DNA from: Venturia oleaginea
Lineage: Eukaryota > Ascomycota > Dothideomycetes > Venturiales > Venturiaceae
NCBI GenBank assembly: GCA_013176395.1
Contig: JABMLP010000010.1
Location: forward strand, 992,001-1,056,000
Direction: 5' to 3'
Length of the DNA stretch: 64,000 nucleotides
The notes beneath the pieces were generated by a model. The model worked only from the letters and a program-made list of their open reading frames with translations. It was not told the origin of the DNA and ran no database searches. Made by a program: the position numbers and the translations under genes. Positions 1 through 12,399 of this stretch are shown one piece after another (positions within the stretch are counted from its first letter, which is position 1; every line of letters begins with the position of its first letter).

Positions 1-1549
1 ATACTTAGGAGGAAGCATCTTTTTATAAGAAAGTTCGCTTCCTAGGATAAAAAGGTCGCCTCCGGAATAGAAAGTTCGTTATCTAGGATAGGATATTCAC
101 CTCTAAAACCTTAAAAGAGAATTACAAATTTTGGAATGAAAAGAAGAGAAGCTCTTTACCTTTCTTTAGAATACTCTCCTCTTTTTTTTCCGTAGAAATC
201 TTTTAATATTTCAGAGTCTTTCTCTTCTCTCTTATTTTGTAGATAGGTAGAAAAGTACTCGCCAGGAGTCCCCAGAAACGACGCTAACTGGGAGGCGAAC
301 TTCGCCTCCGTAGTCAATCTCGGAAAAAGTTAGACGCACAAGGCTTTGGGTTACAAGCACGGAGCCCAGCATTCCGTTGAAAGGGGTCAGAAAAGCTCCA
401 AGGTCCTGTCGGATTTCTTTCCAGGCTGATAATATAGAGCAGCGCATTCGTTTCTGGCTCGATTCAAGGGAACACAAAGCTGGGCTAATTGACTCGCGGT
501 AAGAACGAGTGCCGGGTGAGACGCGAAGGGAATAACGTTTCCAGTAACTCGACAATGCTCCCGTGACTGATTGATGCTGTAGGCAGCTGTCTGCTCTTTC
601 AGAACAGCATGCATACCCAGTCGGAACGATGATGGATATTTTTGGAAAGAAAGACAGCGAACATGTTCGTAGAGCTGACAAACCATTGCTCTTCAAAACA
701 CCATTTTCACATGTACTGGTTAGCTTCGGTCCATTTCTCAGAGATGGTTATATACTCACTTACAAGCTGCAATGGTACCCGGATTCTGATGTTGTTGAGA
801 AAAATGGTAAACGAGATGCTCGGGTTCTCATTAACATGGAAATTCGTGCTGGCTAGGAAGCAGAGCTAGACGGATGATATTCTGTCCAGGTGCAATGCAG
901 AGCGCGCTCGTTCACCAACGCAAACTTGTGCTAGCATTGCCGATGAGCAGAGCCAGCGTAGCTTTGTGGTGCAAGGACGAGGGATTTCCTGGTTACTGAC
1001 GCAACCATGCTCTGAGGTCTCAATCAAATTCGCAGATCCACGTATAAGAGTGCTAAAAGGATATGAATGGACACGAGAATGAGGGTGTGGATGTTTCCGC
1101 GGCTCGTAGCATACAGGACGCATCTGTTTGGATTGATTTCCAAGCTTGTCAAACAGACGAGGGAAGAGTGAAAGCGCCAGATAAAGATCCTTCAGGGAAC
1201 GACACCCGTTCTCGACTTGTATGTGTATATCCTTCCGTGCAACATGCACATAGCCTTCTTGTCCGGGCAAGCATGGTATTTGGATTAAATGATACACCGC
1301 GTGTCAGTTAGTTTACCCTTCTGGCATGCTTCCGCTGTTAAATATGTTAGCGGAAACTTTTTCAGAGGCTGAGACTCGTTATGGCGTTTGCTTCAGGATA
1401 GGCTCTCTCTCTCTCTATTGACCAAGCAAACGAAGTGAGCGTGGCAATTGCAATATAAAGAACGCGTTCACCAGATTACATCACGCCTGTGCGATGGTGG
1501 GTTAAGGATACTGATTGCTCTCTATTTTCAGGTGTGTGTACTTTTCAAT
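1..1549. other. Left-edge stretch without a recognisable gene
   Basis: I see no gene that I can name here. The first 100 bases are AT-rich and contain two imperfect copies of a short motif (agaaagttcg followed by ctaggata), which looks like old repeat decay. A 75-codon open frame at 629-856 (plus) has protein-like composition but no recognisable domain and no clear splice partners. Another at 1063-1311 is equally anonymous. A short CT microsatellite lies near 1403-1417. The stretch ends at the terminal repeat of the element that starts at 1552. Confidence 0.5.
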
Positions 1550-1551
1550 TA

Positions 1552-2220
1552 ACGTATTCGATCACCCAACCCGTCAGATCACCCGACCGGTCAAAATTTC
1601 TTGGCACGACCATCTTATATTACGACTCTTCAATTTCATCGCTATTAACGATAGGTTCTAAGTCCGTCGTGCTGCTATCTGATTCAGAAGATATCTCGAT
1701 ATATTTTTTACAAGTTCGCGCATTATGCCCAGTTGCGCCGCAGTTCCCACAGCGCCGTTGAGTTGGTCGGGCTGTTTCTTGATCACCACTACCACGAGCC
1801 TTCTTCGATCCCTGAGGCGCTACAGACGCCTCTGCAGCTACCTGCGCTGCTGCAGTCTCATACTCTATAGTACATATCTGTCACCTCACACAGCCGGGGC
1901 GCAAATCCTCGCGAATCGAGGTCGAGGATATATCGGACAAGCGTTTGCTCTTCGGTAAGGGTAAGTTTCCGACCGTTTGGTGGTCTTTCGAGGATAAATG
2001 GGACTCCTCTGACGCGATCGGAGAGGGTTTGTTGTTTAACGTTGAAGGCGCTCGCAGCAGCCCGTTGGCTTCGGAGTTGGCCGGTATTCAAAGCTTGGAT
2101 TGCAAGCTGAATTCTCCCTTCGTGTTGGAGTAGTAACTCATTACGTTGTTGAGACATAGTAGAATAAGAAGAGTAGTTGGGGTCTTGGCAAATTTTGACC
2201 GGTTGGGTGATCGAATATGT
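1552..2220 (-). mobile_element. 669-bp non-autonomous Fot1/pogo-type element, copy 1 (family A)
   Basis: The element is bounded by inverted ends that begin ACGTATTCGATCACCC (the right end reads ACATATTCGATCACCC on the opposite strand), and it is flanked on both sides by TA (1550-1551 and 2221-2222), the usual pogo/mariner target. Read on the minus strand, it keeps the transposase N-terminus: a Psq-type helix-turn-helix (about residues 10-50 of the frame that starts near 2157) and the beginning of a CENP-B-type HTH. The frame then stops. The C-terminal CCHC zinc knuckle (near 1690-1750) survives in another frame. The DDE catalytic domain is absent, so this copy cannot move by itself. It differs from the copy at 43042-43710 at only about a dozen positions, mostly transitions, and has the same length. 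The left end carries the inner motif twice, 17 bp apart, and the right end once. Confidence 0.85.
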
Positions 2221-2222
2221 TA

Positions 2223-3731
2223 GTACAAAACCAATGTTGTAAATCGACACGTTGTCCAAAAAGAAGCGCAATATATGGTCTCTGTACGATCCAGCTAGAA
2301 CACCGCAAGACCATAGCGTTGTAGGTGGAGCTGGTCTTATCGGGAGCGAGGTACGGGAAGAACAAATCGCGGGCTTCCAGGGTAAGAACGAGGGCTTTGA
2401 GGAGGCTGACTGAAGATGAGACAGTTCTTATGGCTGGGTAGCGTGCCGGCGACTTGAATGCGGCATTAAAGCCTTGGAATGTCGGTGGCTCCCTAACGAG
2501 ATGAGCACTTAAGAATACTTCATCCGTCCTCGCTCTTCGTTAGGGTGGAGAATCACGAAGGCTCTTCGTCAGGTTAGAGAATCATGAAGGCTCTTCTCCT
2601 AACAAGCCACTAAGTTTTAGATTATTGCTGATGCTAAGGTTGCACTGCGGCGTGCTGTCGAAAGTCAGCAGGTGAATCAAGCCACTGAAATGCACAAAGA
2701 GAGCGCAGAAAGTATCAATGACCACAAACGGGTGGGTGAGCCAGGCTGATCGAAATACACAACTAGCGAGCACCGGAGGACGAAGGGGAATCGATTCCCA
2801 TTGTGCACTCACCGGAATGATGAAGGATTGATGGTGTTTGCATGGAATCAAGCTGTGAGATGAGATGTCGTTGGACTTTTAGGTGGACCTTCCAAGAGCA
2901 GCACATGACGTCGAATTTTGTGTATCGCCTCCCCCTTCCGAAAGGTCTAACACCTGATGGGGTGCGAGGATGCGTACAAATGGACAGCTATTCTTACCAG
3001 CTGGGTTCCCTACTGAGCCGCAGCATTTCCTCCAACCTCTATCATTATCCCTCAATGTCAATGCACACCCTCTTTCATGATTCATCATTTCAATTGCTTT
3101 GTTTGTTCCGCTTTATTGATACGAAGCGGACACCCTACATCGATGCTTCATGATCTCAATGCTGTTACTCCACAATCAAAACCAGCTTTGTAACCTCCCA
3201 CCAATTCCAGTCATCATTCGCCCGCTAAAGCAACCCATGTATATTCGACCGCCCCAGAGATTGACCTCCGGCACTCTGATCCCTACGCGGTGTGCCAGCC
3301 GCGAGGAATTCTACAGAGGAAGTCCATCATTGCACAGACCACTTTTGCCCAAGTAGGTTGTACAAGTTTTCCGCCACCATAGCCACCAAGAGACGCAATG
3401 TATCCTGATAAGAGAGGAAAAGACAAGGTGATTGCCGAGAAGAATAAAAGTCATAAATGTACATCCATCAAGGGGATAAAAATCTCAGTCCACAATAAAC
3501 AGGTAGAAGTGCTTCCAAATCGAATCATCGTCCAAATAGGGCCGCTGAACATTGAAGGAATTAACTATTCTAGGTCAATTGCAAACATGGTCATTTTCCC
3601 GAAAATCAAGTTGTGATCGGCGGAAATATGGGATCAACTGGGCCGAAAATTAGTCGAAAGTTCCTGGCTGTTGTTTGTGGGTCGTCGAGGTGTGGAAATC
3701 ATGTTCCTGTCTTGAGTTGATCCCGGTCAGC
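2223..3731. other. Intergenic stretch, no gene seen
   Basis: No open frame here resembles a known protein. A short imperfect tandem repeat (gagaatcacgaaggctctt and a diverged copy) lies at about 2549-2600. The right part (about 3400-3730) is probably 3' flanking or untranslated sequence of the bZIP gene on the minus strand. Confidence 0.4.
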
Positions 3732-5547
3732 TCACCTTCGTTGCATTTGACCTTGTTGCGCCTGTGCCATGGGCATTTGCATGCCTGGCGGAATACCATT
3801 TTGCATTCCCATGCCGTATGGATTAGCATGGTGTCCACCAGGGCCGGCTCCAAGATACATGTTCAGTTGTGGCGCGAGGCCCTGCTCTTGGCTGACTGGA
3901 CAGTCCTTGTGTGCAAGAAGAAGCGATTTCAACGTGACAAGTTCCTCACGAAGCTGTGTGACGGTCTGCGACAATGCATCATTTTCAGTGCTGAAGAGCT
4001 CGACTTTGGCTTGTAAATTGGCAAGCCATTGCTTCTTACGCTGCCTACACTTGAGAGCAGCGACCCTAGATGATGTCAGTATGAAAACGTTTCAATATCG
4101 CTCAGTCTAAAAAAAAAATGTCGAACAGTTCTTAGCATCCCTAACAGAAATTGCCCCATTTAAAGCAACATTGTTGGATAGCGGGAGAGAGATTTGAACC
4201 GTACCTATTGCGTTCCAAGAAGTTCTTGCGTTTCTCTTCGTCCGTCATCTTCTTGCCATTGGCGTCAACCTGTGGTCCATCGTCATCGGACATGTCGTCC
4301 ATGCCGTCCATGCTCATGGCAGTGTTGGGGTTTCCGTTATTTCCCTTAGCTCGCTTGTTTGCAGGAGCTTTGGCAGGTGGGTCATCAGCCTTTCGCCTAC
4401 CGTTGCCTGCCGCAGCCTTGCCTGTAGCCTTCTTTCCACGTGATCGGGTGGTAGGTTTCGCTTGCTCACTTTGACCACTATCAGAAAACTCAGCAGTATC
4501 CGCAGACATACTGGACATTCCGCCAATTGAGTTCTTGGCAGCGCGCTTTGCAACTGGCGATGTATTCTGCATCATCATATTGGGCTGCATTGGTGCCATG
4601 CTTGTCTGAACACTTGGACCTTGGCTTGCCACAGGATATGTGTTGTTTCGCATTCCATTTTGAGCCAGCATATAAAGACCATTTACTGCGTCAGCATCGG
4701 CGTGTTGTTGCGCTTGCTGCTGCTGCGTTTGTTGCTGTTGTTGTTGCTGTTGTTGCTGTTGCTGTTGTTGCTGTTGTTGCTGTTGTTGTTGGTAGGTATT
4801 GGCCTGGGTGTGCTGTTGAGGCCGGTCCATGTTTTGCTGTGCGTGATTCGAATCTGAAGGTTGGGAGGTTGGCCCAGCAAAATTTGTGTTCTGCGTCGAG
4901 GCTTTAGTTTGTAACGAAGTTCGGTAGAATTCAAGGGTGCTGGGCGTTGCGCCACCTGATTGAAGAGAATTGAACAATGCCTGGGAGTTGGGACTTGGTG
5001 CTGGGAACATGGAACCACCACCTCCAGGTGTTAATCCACTGCGCAGACCAGACTCGTTCGGTGTCGGGAATCCACGACTAGCAAACGAAGTGTCGAAGTA
5101 ATCACTCGAACCAGTGGGACCCGTCAGCATCGCAGGACTCAGAGGTCCCGATCGCAAAGACGGCCAACCGGGAGTTCCAGCGTTCAACAGTGGCTGTGGA
5201 GAGGTTAGACTAGACACTGGAGGCAACAAGCTCTTGCCAGGAGTTTCGGTTGACGGGTTTCCAAATTGTGCCTCGAACGGGTTAGGTTCTGCTTGATATG
5301 TACCGCTGTTGTTATTACTGCCGTGAACTTGATTGAAATAGTCGGGCTCGGATTGATTTGCTTGGGATGGGCGAGGTGGAGGCCCGAGAGGAGGTTGCGC
5401 ATTCGATGCGCCGTTTGTAGTTGAGGTGGGCTTCGCGTCGCCTTCGCTAGGAGGCTGCTCCGGTGCTTTGACAGGTTCGGCGGGTTCTGTTACTCTGGAA
5501 GGAGATACACGTGCATCTTGCGCGGTGTCTTTGCGATCTGGAGGCAT
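3732..5547 (-). CDS. atf1: Stress-response bZIP transcription factor Atf1 (ATF/CREB type)
   Basis: The likely product is a nuclear ATF/CREB-type factor, the usual target of the Hog1/Sty1 MAP kinase in oxidative and osmotic stress. The model has two exons, 5547-4205 and 4065-3732, giving 558 residues. The 139-bp intron has GTACGG at the donor and CTGAC upstream of CTAG at the acceptor, and it splits the basic region. After joining, the bZIP reads ERNR/VAALKCRQRKKQW, followed by a leucine zipper (LANLQAKVELF..., LREELVTLKSLL), at about residues 435-500. The N-terminal half is Ser/Pro/Asn-rich, as in Atf1 transactivation regions, with SP sites that MAPKs could phosphorylate. A long, almost pure glutamine tract (about 23 Q, plus-strand bases 4714-4790) lies mid-protein. 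The start at 5547 was chosen as the first ATG after the last upstream stop that fits the family; an in-frame ATG at 5616 is possible. A GTGAGC directly before the stop leaves room for a further tiny 3' exon. Confidence 0.9.
4714..4790 (+). repeat. CAG/CAA microsatellite coding the Atf1 polyglutamine tract
   Basis: On the plus strand this is a mixed run of TTG and CTG triplets. On the coding strand it encodes the uninterrupted glutamine tract of Atf1. Such tracts vary in length between isolates. The leucine-rich frames on the plus strand here are only the antisense of this repeat. Confidence 0.9.
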
Positions 5548-7959
5548 TGTCAGCAACGATGATGGCGATGGATGCGACGGCGACAACTCCCACGAGTTTG
5601 TTATCCAGGATGGCAACCAACTCCCACGAGTCTAGGATGCAGCAACATCTGCATTCTTGCATTGGTTGCTACTGCGACGAAGATTATGGGCAGGAAGGTA
5701 GTACTGACCTGTTAATTGAGGGTTGGGCTTCTTCACATCTTTTGGCGACGACATCCTACTCGAGCTTCGCGAAGTGACAGCGGCCATGGGGAGAGTCCAA
5801 GTGACGTGCTAGGTAGTTCGGGATGACAATATATTTACGGTAGATGTTCCAACGAGAGTTGTGCCTTTCGTTCCTTTCCACCTCAACACCCAGGCGCGTG
5901 CTCGATGGTGCTCGATCGTGCTCGATGGTGCTCGATCGTGCTCGATCACGACGGGTAACAATCAACTGTGGCTAACGAGAAGGTCAGCCTGCCTGTCAAC
6001 GGTAGGCTTGAGATGAGGATGCTGCTATTACTGCGCTGGCGGTTGAGTCGGGTCGGCGTGCAAGGAGCGACTGGGTGGCGAAGACTTTTGCCGCCTCTGC
6101 GACGCAGCTTCTGGTCCACCTGCAGCTGGCACTGGCACCGGGCAGCGAAAGGGAAGGACAACACGGCCACTTACTTGTCGTTCTCGGGGCACACGGTCTG
6201 AGATTCCTACTGCCACGGGTCTGACCAATGCAGGCAGTCTCGATTGCAATTGCTGTGGGAAAATGGGAATGACGATGATGACGCACGTTGGGCTGGGGAG
6301 GAAATATATTATAAGAGAACTCGCCCTTCTATGATTTCCAAGCACATTAGCAGCTTCGGACCTTTTTCCGACTGAAGCAGTCCAGGCCAACTTTATGTCG
6401 ATCCCAGGCTCTCACTGTCCACAGCGCTATAGTCTAATCGATGTTGGACTGGCGAGGGCGACGGTACGAACGGTCGATGGAGAGGAGAGGGAAGCGGAGG
6501 CCTGGAGGAAACGGAGACGAGACGGAGAGCAATGACGAATGTCCTCCTGGCCGGCTTCCAATCCGCGGCTGTACTATGTATCTTACGTCTGCTAGAGGCC
6601 GATTCTGATTGATCCACCTTCATATGCTGCAAATTAACTCACCCTACCTCTTTCGGCAACCGACCGTTGGATCGATGATGACGTTAGCCGAGATCTCGAA
6701 TCGCGCTGACATCGCTCAGCGATCGAAAACTGCACGCGAGCGAATGCCATTCATGTATGGAGCCTTCGATAAATCTTGTCCATGTTCCTGCTTCTAGCGA
6801 CATGTGGAAGCTTACCACAGTATAGCCACGACAATCAAGACTTGTTGCCAGCCTCAATCAACGTCTGCCACCGAATCCGATCGTGTGCTGCAGATCCCCC
6901 CTCCTTGCCACCACTCTCCACAGTCAGGTAGTGCCTGTCACCCATTGCCACCATCTAGCACTCTGAACAGAATTGCCATCCATCTGCTGCATTGCTTGCA
7001 TTTTCTGGTTATCGGATCCGCTAGCCGATACTCAATCGTCCTCTGGAACGTTGGAGTAGTCGTCGTTGTTGGCAATCGATGAGACGAACATTATTGACCC
7101 AATGAATGAGACCAAAGACCGAATCCCGCAAATGCCGCGCCTGCTCAACAGGAGCAGGAACTATTTCGGAAATGTGACTTTGCAAAAGCGAGCACCTCGA
7201 ACGGTACACCGGAGCCGTTTCTGAGCTTCCAAGACTATTATATCTGCTGCACTACATTCCTTGCAAAATGCTTGATTATGTCTACTCCGTTATGCTGCAC
7301 GTGGCTTCACCAATTGCCTGCCCTTCGAGGGCTTCGACAACACCTTAGCTCCGAAATTAACGCCATCAGCTAAAGATAGATATTATCGATAAGCTTCCGG
7401 CGACATTAACTCTTCAGGCCACCACAAATTTATCCATCTCGTCCTCAAGTTGGCAGAGCTTGAGGTCAGAGATGAACTCGTGTTTTCTCAAACATCCCTT
7501 TCCAGAATGGTGTTCCACACAGCAAAGAAGGTGGTGGGACACCAATAGCTTTGCAATTCGCAAAATGCGATCTCCACTACCACGTCATCATCGAAGAAAA
7601 CTGGCTTATCCTCGCCAGCGCCTCAAACATGGTGGTTCCTCCCCGACTTCGTCCTCCGGCATCCTCCCGCACCCTCGCAAAAATATTCGCTACATGGGAT
7701 ATTACCAACGGCAAGTAAATTCCTATAGCACCGAGTAGGAATAAAGGATATGATAGACGCTCCCAATGCCACTACTCTCGTCTCAACAACTACCATTTAT
7801 CAACGTTTACTGGGTAATCCGATTCAGAGTGTAAACTTTCTATTTCTTCTTATCCTGGCTCGTTGCTGTTCCATTATGGTGGTTAATTATGTGTCGAGGA
7901 GACAATGGTTTATCTAATTTTTCATTCGTCAGGCTGTGTTGTTTATCGTTCCTGCGGAA
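5548..7959. other. Long upstream region of atf1 with a 20-bp tandem repeat; no gene seen
   Basis: About 2.4 kb lies between atf1 and the transporter relic. A clear short tandem array (GCTCGATGGT and GCTCGATCGT alternating) lies at about 5898-5947, roughly 350 bp upstream of the atf1 start. The rest is C/T-rich on one strand and shows no protein I recognise. It probably includes the atf1 promoter and a long 5' leader, as is common for fungal stress-factor genes. Confidence 0.45.
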
Positions 7960-8400
7960 ATTTCCACGTAAAGAGAATCATGCTATGACCATCTATCTCG
8001 TGGCGGTATGTCATTTCCTCTTCAATTTTGGGCACGTTACATTAACGTCTTTGGTAAATTCTTTTTCGCAGCTTCGATCACGTCTTACACACTAATTCTC
8101 TGTGCCGGAATACCTACCAGTTGAGGTTTTTCCGAAAGCAGATCGCTGCCGCCGCTGGGAAACGCGGATCGATTATCGTACTGATTGTATTGCACTTTAT
8201 CCATTCCAACGATCCGAATATGGTCTGTCTGGAGTACATTTTCATTGTTTTGGGGTGTGTGATGGGTCTTGGTGCCGGATTTGCGTGGGCCTGGATACCG
8301 GGTGTTTAGAATGCGCGAGATGAAGATGGTGGGTTGGTTCTACCTGGCAAACCCTAGAGGAGTCGGGTGAAAGTCTCTGAGGCGATAGCAAAATCAGTGG
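7960..8400 (+). pseudogene. Relic of a PHS-family inorganic phosphate transporter (MFS)
   Basis: This is the C-terminal end of a phosphate:H+ symporter-like membrane protein in several broken pieces. A first piece (about 7985-8095) contains FLFNFGHVTLTSLV, matching the FNFGPN region of the Pho84/PHS family. After disrupted sequence, a second piece (8121-8309) reads AAAAGKRGSIIVLIV and GLGAGFAWAWIPGV. A third, after a TAG, reads NARDEDGGLVLPGK, and another stop follows. In intact family members these blocks are continuous. The interrupting stops and frame changes mean that no full protein can be made, and the N-terminal two thirds were not found upstream. The assignment to the PHS family rests on these motifs only. 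Confidence 0.6.
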
Positions 8401-8542
8401 TATGAGTTAGGCTTGCTGGATTGAGTAGGCTGAGAAGAAGTGAGGGCTCTCGATTGTCTGAATCGTTGGCATAATTCCGTATATCATTATTCAGATCTAT
8501 CATCTTCCTCATCACTCATATCTCCGTTGATCCCTAAACCCG

Positions 8543-9934
8543 CTAATACATCTGTACCTCCACAAGACTCCTCCGCACCCCACTCTTCTCACCAAGATCA
8601 ATATTATGATTATCAATCTCGTACGCCACCGCTTTTCTCTCCCTACACTCAATCTTGAATGCATCCACACTCCCACCAACACCAAAATACATTTTCTTCG
8701 CCGCAATCATGCCCTTGCCCATTCGCACCTGCTGAAGTATCCCAATCAGCACTTCGGCAAATGAAGACAGCACTTCGGGCGAGTAAATTGTCTCCGACGC
8801 GAGAACAAGAATACTCATCTCCGGATCCGTTGGTATCATAGAGAGGAACCTCGCGCTGGGTGTCCACGATCCAGAGATGAGATTGAGATTCAGACCTTGA
8901 GATGATAATGTGGAAAGGAAAGCCTTTGTGAGTTCAGGCGTGATTTCGAGATCACCATTTTCTTCTCGTCCGACGAGTGGATTTGGATCAGAGGTTGAGA
9001 ATGGGGCTTCGTGTGCGCGTAACGTACTCGCCCATGTGAGCATGAGATTCGGTAATGTGACTAGGCGGAGGACAGATGCGTTGTAGTCGGACAATGTGAA
9101 GTATAGTGGAAGTTTCTCGGTCATGGCGTAGTGGAAAAGTACGAGTGATGGGATTGCTGTTCCACAACCAAGCTAGATATTGAAAGTCAACAATCACATA
9201 TGTACTCCTTTCAACCAGAAGTACTCACCTCAACAACATGATCCACCCTACACAGATCATCCAGGTCTTTTCTCGGTCCGCGATCGAGCAATAATTTCGC
9301 TAAATCGAAAGAACATTCCCAGCTCTTAAATCCACCTTCGTAGACATTAGTCCTAATATCCGAGTCGTCCAGACCAGCTGCCGCCGTCGCATCGTCTCCA
9401 TCCTCTGCCATAATCTGAAGTCGGATATCGAATAATTCCCGCCGCGGTAATCTCAATCTCTTCCCTCTATTTGATTCAATCTCGAAAAACGAGTATGAAA
9501 TTTTGGATGGGAACGTCGCAAGCTGGGTTGTGTTAGCTGGATCCTCAACTTCGGATTTTTCTTTCTTCTTATATCAAAAATACAACTCATCTTAACAACA
9601 GCCAAAACACTAAATCCCAAAAAACCGACTCACTCAACAAAGGCAAATCAACTCTAAAAAAGAAAACCAACAAGACAAGCACAAAACAAATGCCAAAAAC
9701 CCCACCCCCAAAAAATAATAAAAAAACCGAAGAGTGAAAACCTGTTTGCAAAAAAAAAAGAAAAAAAAAGAGAAAGGGGGAATACCAACTCACCAATTCT
9801 TCAACACCATGACTCCTCGCCGTCGCCAACCCAGGCAAATTCGCCAACGCCGTCGCGCGCTGAGAAGGATGATTGACCTCCTCATCATCCTCGACAACTA
9901 TATCATCACCACTGAATCCAAAACTAAACGACAT
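8543..9934 (-). CDS. HPM1: Protein-histidine N-methyltransferase (Hpm1/METTL18 family)
   Basis: The likely product is a SAM-dependent methyltransferase. The yeast family member methylates a histidine of ribosomal protein Rpl3 and affects ribosome assembly and translational fidelity. The model has three exons, 9934-9794, 9522-9229 and 9172-8543, giving 354 residues. All joints keep the frame, with GTGAGT donors at both introns. The start MSFSFGF is typical of fungal homologues. Exon 2 carries the conserved YEGGFKSWECSFDLAKLL block, and the exon 2/3 joint rebuilds SAM motif I as LGCGTAIPSL. Exon 3 contains the post-I strand, ILVLASETIYSPE and FGVGG. Intron 1 (271 bp) is unusually long for this window and contains an A-rich run. 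The gene stands alone, convergent to the transporter relic. Confidence 0.88.
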
Positions 9935-11080
9935 GATCGATTGATGAAAAAATTCTCGATGATGTTGAATTCGTGGGGATCCGATCGAAAGTCAAGTCTT
10001 ACGTGCGGTACTAGTCCTGATTAGTAGCTTTCACGTGATTTTCTATGGTTGTTTTTCCCGATCACGAAGAAGCGCAGTCGCAACTTGTATCCAAACCCCC
10101 TTTATGGTATATTGCATGATCGAGAAAATAATGATCGAGGTACAGAATAAGTACTACTCCCGAAACTGTAAGAAATGTAGCAAGGCATGAAGGTGATTGG
10201 CAGATGGATTATGATAAGATGTGGTGCAACATTCATCACTACACAAGCACGCAGAGTGCTGCCCACACAAACAGCAACAAAAGCAACACCAGAAGCACGA
10301 GGCAAAAAGCAAGCATACCAATACCCCATGCTATCCAAAATGTTACACCCGCTACCAATGTGCAGAAATGCTGACACATGAAACCGACTCAGAATAGTAA
10401 GAGCAAAGTGGACGCCATCCATCAAATCCAATCCATTTGTCCGCCTGAAAAGGGCCCTCTCCTGCCGCACCATGACCACTAGAAAACATGAAAGAAACAG
10501 TGCAGACCTGCAAAGGGGAGAAGCTAGATATCCTGGCCCACAGCTGTGACGAACACGGCTATTACTCTCCCACAAAGCCTCCCTGAGTGTAAGGGTAGTG
10601 TGAAAAAAACGGGCGCCCACAGTTATAGCGTACAATAGCATATCCGGATGTCGAAAATTACCGTCAAGGAGGGAACTGATTGCATACACAGCCACGCGTT
10701 GCCAGTCAAACTTTTGAATGTAGAATAATCATTTCGTGAAAAAGGCCCATTCCAACATGATCAAGTGGGAACTCCGAGACGCCGTTGCATACATGTTCGC
10801 TCGTAAAATGTTCGAGTAATCCTGTCTGATCCAGAGTGGGCATGTTCAGTAGCTCGGCGAACTTCTTAAGCTGCCGGTTGAATCAATAAAAGGGTATATG
10901 AAACTGGCGTAGTGCGAAGGGACAGATACCCATCGAAGAGGCATCCACGGCTGAAGTCGATTTCGAGATAGCTGTAATTTCCGCATTGCGGAAGGGGAGA
11001 GTGGATGCTTCGTCGAGAAGTTATGTTAGAAACTGTCTTGAGGTTCGATGCCGTTGCTCCGAAATTAGTTTTCGGCATCA
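9935..11080. other. Intergenic stretch between HPM1 and the G-alpha gene
   Basis: This stretch probably holds the HPM1 promoter and the 3' flank of the G-alpha gene. A 197-codon open frame on the minus strand (10102-10695) has unbiased Cys/Ser/Leu-rich composition and no family resemblance, so I do not annotate it as a gene. Confidence 0.4.
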
Positions 11081-12399
11081 TCATAAAATGCCTGAATCTT
11101 TGAGAGCATTTTGGAGAATCGTTTCCTTGACTGCTGCGAATACAAGTCGAATATTTGACGTGTCCGTGGCTTGCGTCAAGCTGACAATTGTTAGTGTGTA
11201 ATCAACCAGTTGAGATGAATAGGAGGCAGACTTACTGAGGGTATAAGTTCAGGTGAGCCCGATTCACTTGATTAAACCTCCATAACAGGTACTTTGCCGC
11301 CCGATTGACATCATTGCCACCAGAGTAGTCCGGAAAGTAGTTGCCAAGAGGTGATCGCGCAAGTTTCTGCTTGAACAGATCGACTTTGTTGAGAAACAAG
11401 ATGATACTCGTCCGCATGAACCACCGTGAATTTACCACCGAGTCGAATAGCACCAAGCTTTCCATCATTCTGTTCTAATACCTGTGTCAGCGATTGTGAT
11501 TGGAATGGAATGGCGAACATACCTGACTGCTTTCTTCCAACAGCACTTGGTCGTACTCGCTCAATGCGACACAAAAGATTATAGAGGTAACGTTCTCAAA
11601 GCAATGGATCCATTTTTTGCGTTCACTTCGTTGGCCGCCGACGTCAAACATGCTGCGGTTATATTAGCACGTGATTTTTCTCGGAGTATGTTAGAACTCA
11701 CTGTATGCTTAGCTGGCCCATGCTAAAGCGTGTTTCGTAGATACCTGTCGTTTTCGTTCGCGCCCGCAAGACGTCTGCTTCATGTGGCACATAATCAGGG
11801 GCAGCTATCCTTCCAACTTCGTCGAAGAAACTGGCAAATGTCAGCGGGGTCCTCCGGAATTGTGTGTGTAGGGCGTACTATGGTGCAGAATCCATCAAGT
11901 AGAATTCACTTGAATGCTCCATGACTTTCGGCACGCATGGATCATGCCAAAGTGACGAGACAGCTTGTCCAACTTTTGCGTCCAATGGCTTATCTGGGTC
12001 TGGGTCGATTGAGAATTCCATCAAGTAATCGGCGAAGTCACGGTTCAGCTCTCGTTCAGGCTCTACTTCGAATTGTCGCATTGCTGCTATCAGTGCCTTT
12101 GCGCAGTCGATGACGTTCTTGAAGATGGTGTGTCGATACATGGCCAGCTCGTCCGGCGAATAGCCATTTTGGTGTATAATCTTCATCTGCTTGACAATTG
12201 TCGACTTTCCGCTCTCGCCGGATCCTATCTCATGTCAGTCTAGTGTTCTGCGAGATATGCAGCAGCAACACGTACCCAGGAGTAGGATCTTGCATTCTCG
12301 CCGTAATCGACGCGAGTCCTCCTCAATCTTCCTGTCTATGGCTTGACTTCGCTTCTTCTGCTCCAGGTCGTCATTATTTGTGCTCATACACATCCCCAT
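11081..12399 (-). CDS. gna-3: Class III heterotrimeric G-protein alpha subunit
   Basis: This is a GTP-binding alpha subunit that, in filamentous fungi, couples nutrient or pheromone receptors to adenylyl cyclase at the plasma membrane. The model has six exons, 12399-12276, 12224-11879, 11830-11702, 11652-11523, 11474-11236 and 11180-11081, giving 355 residues, the normal family length. All five introns are 40-60 bases and keep the frame. Nucleotide-binding motifs in order are P-loop GSGESGKST (built across intron 1), RTKTTGI (switch I Arg and Thr), [12 protein letters not shown] (switch II), FLNKVDLF (NKxD), and a C-terminal [10 protein letters not shown] block. The N-terminus MGMCMS fits the MGxxxS myristoylation rule. 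The C-terminus is DSGIL, without the cysteine that pertussis toxin modifies in class I subunits, and with the N-terminal sequence this supports class III (GNA-3/Gpa2-like). Confidence 0.93.

Noticed and set aside
4527..4907. Leucine- and valine-rich frames that look like a membrane protein on the plus strand
   Set aside because: They are the antisense of the CAG/CAA tract of atf1.
10102..10695. 197-codon open frame on the minus strand between HPM1 and the G-alpha gene
   Set aside because: Composition looks random (many Cys, Ser and Leu), there is no domain or splice context, and it lies in a likely promoter/3' flank.
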